DNA of 33,055 bases from UBA791 sp963602355 (GTDB taxonomy: Bacteria > Cyanobacteriota > Vampirovibrionia > Gastranaerophilales > Gastranaerophilaceae): the NCBI GenBank assembly GCA_963602355.1, contig CAVCIU010000017.1, positions 1 to 33,055 on the forward strand, read 5' to 3'. This document shows, piece after piece, positions 31,203 through 33,055 of this stretch (its first letter is position 1; each line of letters opens with the position of its first letter). Position numbers and translations under genes: made by a program. Under the pieces are notes generated by a model. That model ran no database searches. It was given only the letters and a program-made list of their open reading frames with translations, and was not told where the DNA came from.

Positions 31203-31463
31203 CTATTTTTCTACGGCATATACACTAACTTGTTTTCTATCACGTCTGTGAGGTTCAAATTTTACAACACCGTCGATTAATGCGAATAATGTATCATCTT
31301 TACCGATACCTACATTGTTACCTGGGTGGAATTTTGTTCCTCTTTGTCTAACGATGATGTTACCAGTTTTAACAGCTTCACCACCATAGATTTTAACGCC
31401 TAAACGTTGAGCTTCTGAATCACGTCCGTTACGTGTAGAACCCATACCTTTCTTATGTGCCAT
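31203..31463 (-). CDS. rpmA: Ribosomal protein bL27
   Basis: Large-subunit protein next to the peptidyl-transferase centre. 86 residues with AHKKGMGSTRNGRDSEAQRLG at the N-terminus (written here in parts: AHKKGMGSTRNGRD, SEAQRLGVK) and the IIVRQRGTKFHPGNNVGIGK core. It lacks the cleaved N-terminal extension of Firmicutes L27. AGCAGG lies about seven bases before ATG. It follows rplU by 81 nt in the usual order. Confidence 0.98.
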   Translation of the reverse strand: MAHKKGMGSTRNGRDSEAQRLGVKIYGGEAVKTGNIIVRQRGTKFHPGNNVGIGKDDTLFALIDGVVKFEPHRRDRKQVSVYAVEK

Positions 31464-31544
31464 TTTTATACCTGCTTTCTAATTATTATCGTATTACTAA
31501 CTTTTATAATTCGTTGCTCAATTGCAACTAGCACTCGCTACTAA

Positions 31545-31901
31545 CTATGCTTCTTCAGTAGTAGCTTCTTCTTTAGCTTTTTTAGAAGCTGTTGTTCTGA
31601 TTTTTGAAATCATAACTCTTGTGAATTCTTGTCTGTGTCCTTGTTTTTTTCTGTAACCTTTTTTAGGTCTTTGTTTGAACACGATAATTTTTTTAGCTTT
31701 GCCTTGTAACATGATTGTTCCTTCAGCACTAGCATTTTTAACGTATGGTTGACCAACTTTTGATTTTTTACCGTTTACAACCATTACAACTTTATCAAAT
31801 ACAACTTTTGTATCTTTTTCACCTTCAAGAAGTTCTACATCAACGTAACGACCTTCTTCTACTTGGTATTGTTTTCCACCTGTTTCTACGATTGCGTACA
31901 T
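31545..31901 (-). CDS. rplU: Ribosomal protein bL21
   Basis: Large-subunit protein, first gene of the L21-L27 pair. 118 residues: MYAIVETGGKQYQVEEG at the start, the FKQRPKKGYRKKQGHRQEFT basic core, and an extra acidic/Ala tail (KKAKEEATTEEA). AAAGGA lies seven bases before ATG 31901. A promoter and structured leader lie upstream (31902-32009). Confidence 0.98.
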   Translation of the reverse strand: MYAIVETGGKQYQVEEGRYVDVELLEGEKDTKVVFDKVVMVVNGKKSKVGQPYVKNASAEGTIMLQGKAKKIIVFKQRPKKGYRKKQGHRQEFTRVMISKIRTTASKKAKEEATTEEA

Positions 31902-31923
31902 TATTCTGTCCTTTCAATTTGAG

Positions 31924-31956
31924 GAATCGTATCCTTACGGATTTTTACAACGATTT
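31924..31956 (-). promoter_or_regulatory. Structured rplU leader hairpin (candidate r-protein control element)
   Basis: In the RNA, AATCGT (31955-31950) pairs with ACGATT (31930-31925). Inside, ATCC / GGAT closes a GTAA (GNRA) tetraloop. A seven-base one-sided bulge (TGTAAAA) separates the two stems. It ends about 23 bases before the rplU ATG and has no T-tract, so it is not a terminator. Its place suggests feedback control by L21 or an L27 complex; this is inference. Confidence 0.5.
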
Positions 31957-31981
31957 ACCTATCTCATACTTTCTTTTCTTC

Positions 31982-32009
31982 ATGATATAGGCTAAAACCT
32001 TAGTGTCAA
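31982..32009 (-). promoter_or_regulatory. Promoter of rplU-rpmA
   Basis: On the minus strand: perfect TTGACA (32009-32004), 16-nt spacer, TATCAT (31987-31982). The leader is then about 74 nt. Confidence 0.65.
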
Positions 32010-32013
32010 GTAC

Positions 32014-32580
32014 TTAGCCAAAAATTCTTTTCCAAAAATTCTTTTTATCATTCTCTAATTGTTCAATTCTTCTTGCTAATTTTTTATTGTCATTTAGAAG
32101 TTCATCAATTTTTTGAGATAAAATTTCATTATCTTTCTTGTAAGACCCAGCTTCTATCAAGGATTCAGCAAATTCTGAATTGCCAATGTGAGATTTTATA
32201 TCCTCTGCTATTTTTGATGAAACTGCTGTTGCCAGCATATCAATAGCTTGGCTTGTCATGTTTAATGGAACATTTCTAACTTCTGGAATTATTGATGTTC
32301 CCTCGCTTTGTTGCTCAAGAGATTTTCTACTTTCTTCTTCAACATCTTTTGGTGATTTGTGGATGCGATAAGAAATTTGTTCTTTATTGTATCCTTGAGA
32401 TTTTAAGCTTATACCTTTTTTAATTTTTGCAATAGAGGTTTCGTCAAAAAATTCAACACCTTCCATGTTTTCGTAAATTGCATCGATTTGCCATTCTTTT
32501 ATAAAAGTGTCCAATGCATTTATGTCAATGTAATAGTTGTCTGAATTTAATTTCTTTAGTATGTCTTCTTTTGTAAACAT
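32014..32580 (-). CDS. HTH plus coiled-coil protein, unknown function
   Basis: Not recognised by family. 188 residues: an N-terminal helical domain with a MerR-like motif repeated loosely (FTKEDILKKLNSDNYYID; SIAKIKKGISLKSQGYNKEQ), a Ser/Asn linker and a long C-terminal coiled coil (about 148-180, KKDNEILSQKIDELLNDNKK). The end (NFWKRIFG) is aromatic and basic. It follows smpB by about 20 nt. It shares the HTH-plus-coiled-coil plan with the protein before recA (15075-15548), but residue-level similarity is not obvious. The start lacks a clear Shine-Dalgarno (CCGGAAT only). Confidence 0.7.
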   Translation of the reverse strand: MFTKEDILKKLNSDNYYIDINALDTFIKEWQIDAIYENMEGVEFFDETSIAKIKKGISLKSQGYNKEQISYRIHKSPKDVEEESRKSLEQQSEGTSIIPEVRNVPLNMTSQAIDMLATAVSSKIAEDIKSHIGNSEFAESLIEAGSYKKDNEILSQKIDELLNDNKKLARRIEQLENDKKNFWKRIFG

Positions 32581-32601
32581 ATTCCGGCTTTCTAATTAAT
32601 T

Positions 32602-33055
32602 TTATCTTTTTAAATGTCGTTCGATGTCACGATTTTGTGTCTTTTTCGCTAAATCTTCACGCTTATCGTATAATTTTTTACCCTTGCAAAGTGCTATTTC
32701 TACTTTTGCTTTGCCTTTTGTTAAAAATACTTCCAGAGGAACGACTGTGTAATTTTCTTTTTTTATCTTTCCGAACATTTTTAGAATTTCTTTTTTTTGT
32801 AAAAGAAGTTTTCTAACTCTTTCAGGGTCGTGGTTAAAACGATTTCCTTGTTCGTATGGTGATATGTGACAATTATATAAAAAAACTTCATTATTTTCAA
32901 CTTTGCAGAAACTATCTTTTAAATTTATTGCACCTTTACGAATTGACTTGATTTCAGTACCAGTCAAAACAATCCCAGCAACATACTTTTCAAAAACTAA
33001 GTAGTCATGAAAAGCTTTTCTGTTAGTTAAAATAACTTTTTTACCGCTTGTCTTT
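32602..33055 (-). CDS. smpB: SsrA-binding protein SmpB, start beyond the window
   Basis: Carries tmRNA to stalled ribosomes. The frame has no stop up to the window edge and reads, from 33054 inward, KTSGKKVILTNRKAFHDYL then VFEKYVAGIVLTGTEIKSIR. This is the standard SmpB beginning, so a TTG at 32967 is an internal codon. Family motifs include GTEIKSIRKGAINLKDSF, LYNCHISPYEQGN, HDPERVRKLLL and the C-terminal basic helix GKKLYDKREDLAKKTQNRDI. 150 codons are visible; only the first few residues are missing. It is followed by the coiled-coil gene. Confidence 0.96.
   Translation of the reverse strand, partial: KTSGKKVILTNRKAFHDYLVFEKYVAGIVLTGTEIKSIRKGAINLKDSFCKVENNEVFLYNCHISPYEQGNRFNHDPERVRKLLLQKKEILKMFGKIKKENYTVVPLEVFLTKGKAKVEIALCKGKKLYDKREDLAKKTQNRDIERHLKR

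Noticed and set aside
32965..32967. TTG 32967 as the smpB start
   Set aside because: The same frame continues upstream to the window edge with standard SmpB N-terminal sequence, so this codon is an internal Leu.

Overview
The window is AT-rich DNA (GC roughly one third) of an uncultured-type Gram-negative bacterium. The best fit is the non-photosynthetic sister lineage of Cyanobacteria (Melainabacteria/Vampirovibrionia, Gastranaerophilales-like). This rests on a geranylgeranyl-type prenyl synthase of cyanobacterial/plant style, a complete flagellar export gate in a low-GC genome, cyanobacterial-style core genes, and two unrelated proteins sharing an N-terminal FTGK motif that I associate from memory with this group. 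The lineage call is inference; no rRNA is present.

Layout. 1-50: 3' part of tRNA-Lys(CTT) with a terminator. 149-3017 (-): fabH and mutL. 3092-3964 (+): orphan DNA methyltransferase, ended by a large palindromic terminator. 4050-4653 (-): type II toxin-antitoxin pair under a perfect palindromic operator. 4714-7057 (-): ruvC, a membrane protein, mtnA and a small secreted Cys-rich protein, probably one operon. 7211-7368 (+): a very short promoter-to-terminator unit (small RNA or 20-codon ORF). 7426-9756 (+): rsgA, a prenyl diphosphate synthase and a DUF212/PAP2-like membrane protein. 9760-11388 (-): FTGK-motif protein 1. 11601-12575 (+): ddh. 12686-14832 (+): ruvB and a YibE/F-like protein. 14848-14959: intergenic repeats. 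15075-16578 (+): MerR-like protein and recA. 16821-19893 (-): era and a GT-C-like glycosyltransferase. 19972-22676 (+): a large acidic membrane protein and an ABC-type solute-binding lipoprotein. 22673-23863 (-): FTGK-motif protein 2 with an HNH nuclease core. 23923-31023 (-): fliP-fliQ-fliR-flhB-flhA, then a PilZ protein, a small membrane protein and a PLP decarboxylase-like gene, one long operon. 31203-31901 (-): rplU-rpmA with a structured leader. 32014-33055 (-): smpB (cut by the window end) and a coiled-coil regulator-like protein.

How it works together. Most genes are housekeeping: recombination and repair (mutL, ruvC, ruvB, recA), ribosome assembly and rescue (rsgA, era, rplU, rpmA, smpB), envelope precursors (fabH, ddh, prenyl synthase) and flagellar protein export with a c-di-GMP receptor.

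The most interesting signals are: (1) several transcription units appear leaderless, with a -10 box 5-6 nt before ATG and no Shine-Dalgarno, whereas operon-internal genes usually have one; (2) the shared FTGK N-terminal signature, one carrier being an HNH protein whose zinc-binding halves are split by a long helical insert; (3) the tiny transcription unit at 7211-7368; (4) a family of near-perfect triloop palindromes at gene ends; (5) a GNRA-capped hairpin in the rplU leader.
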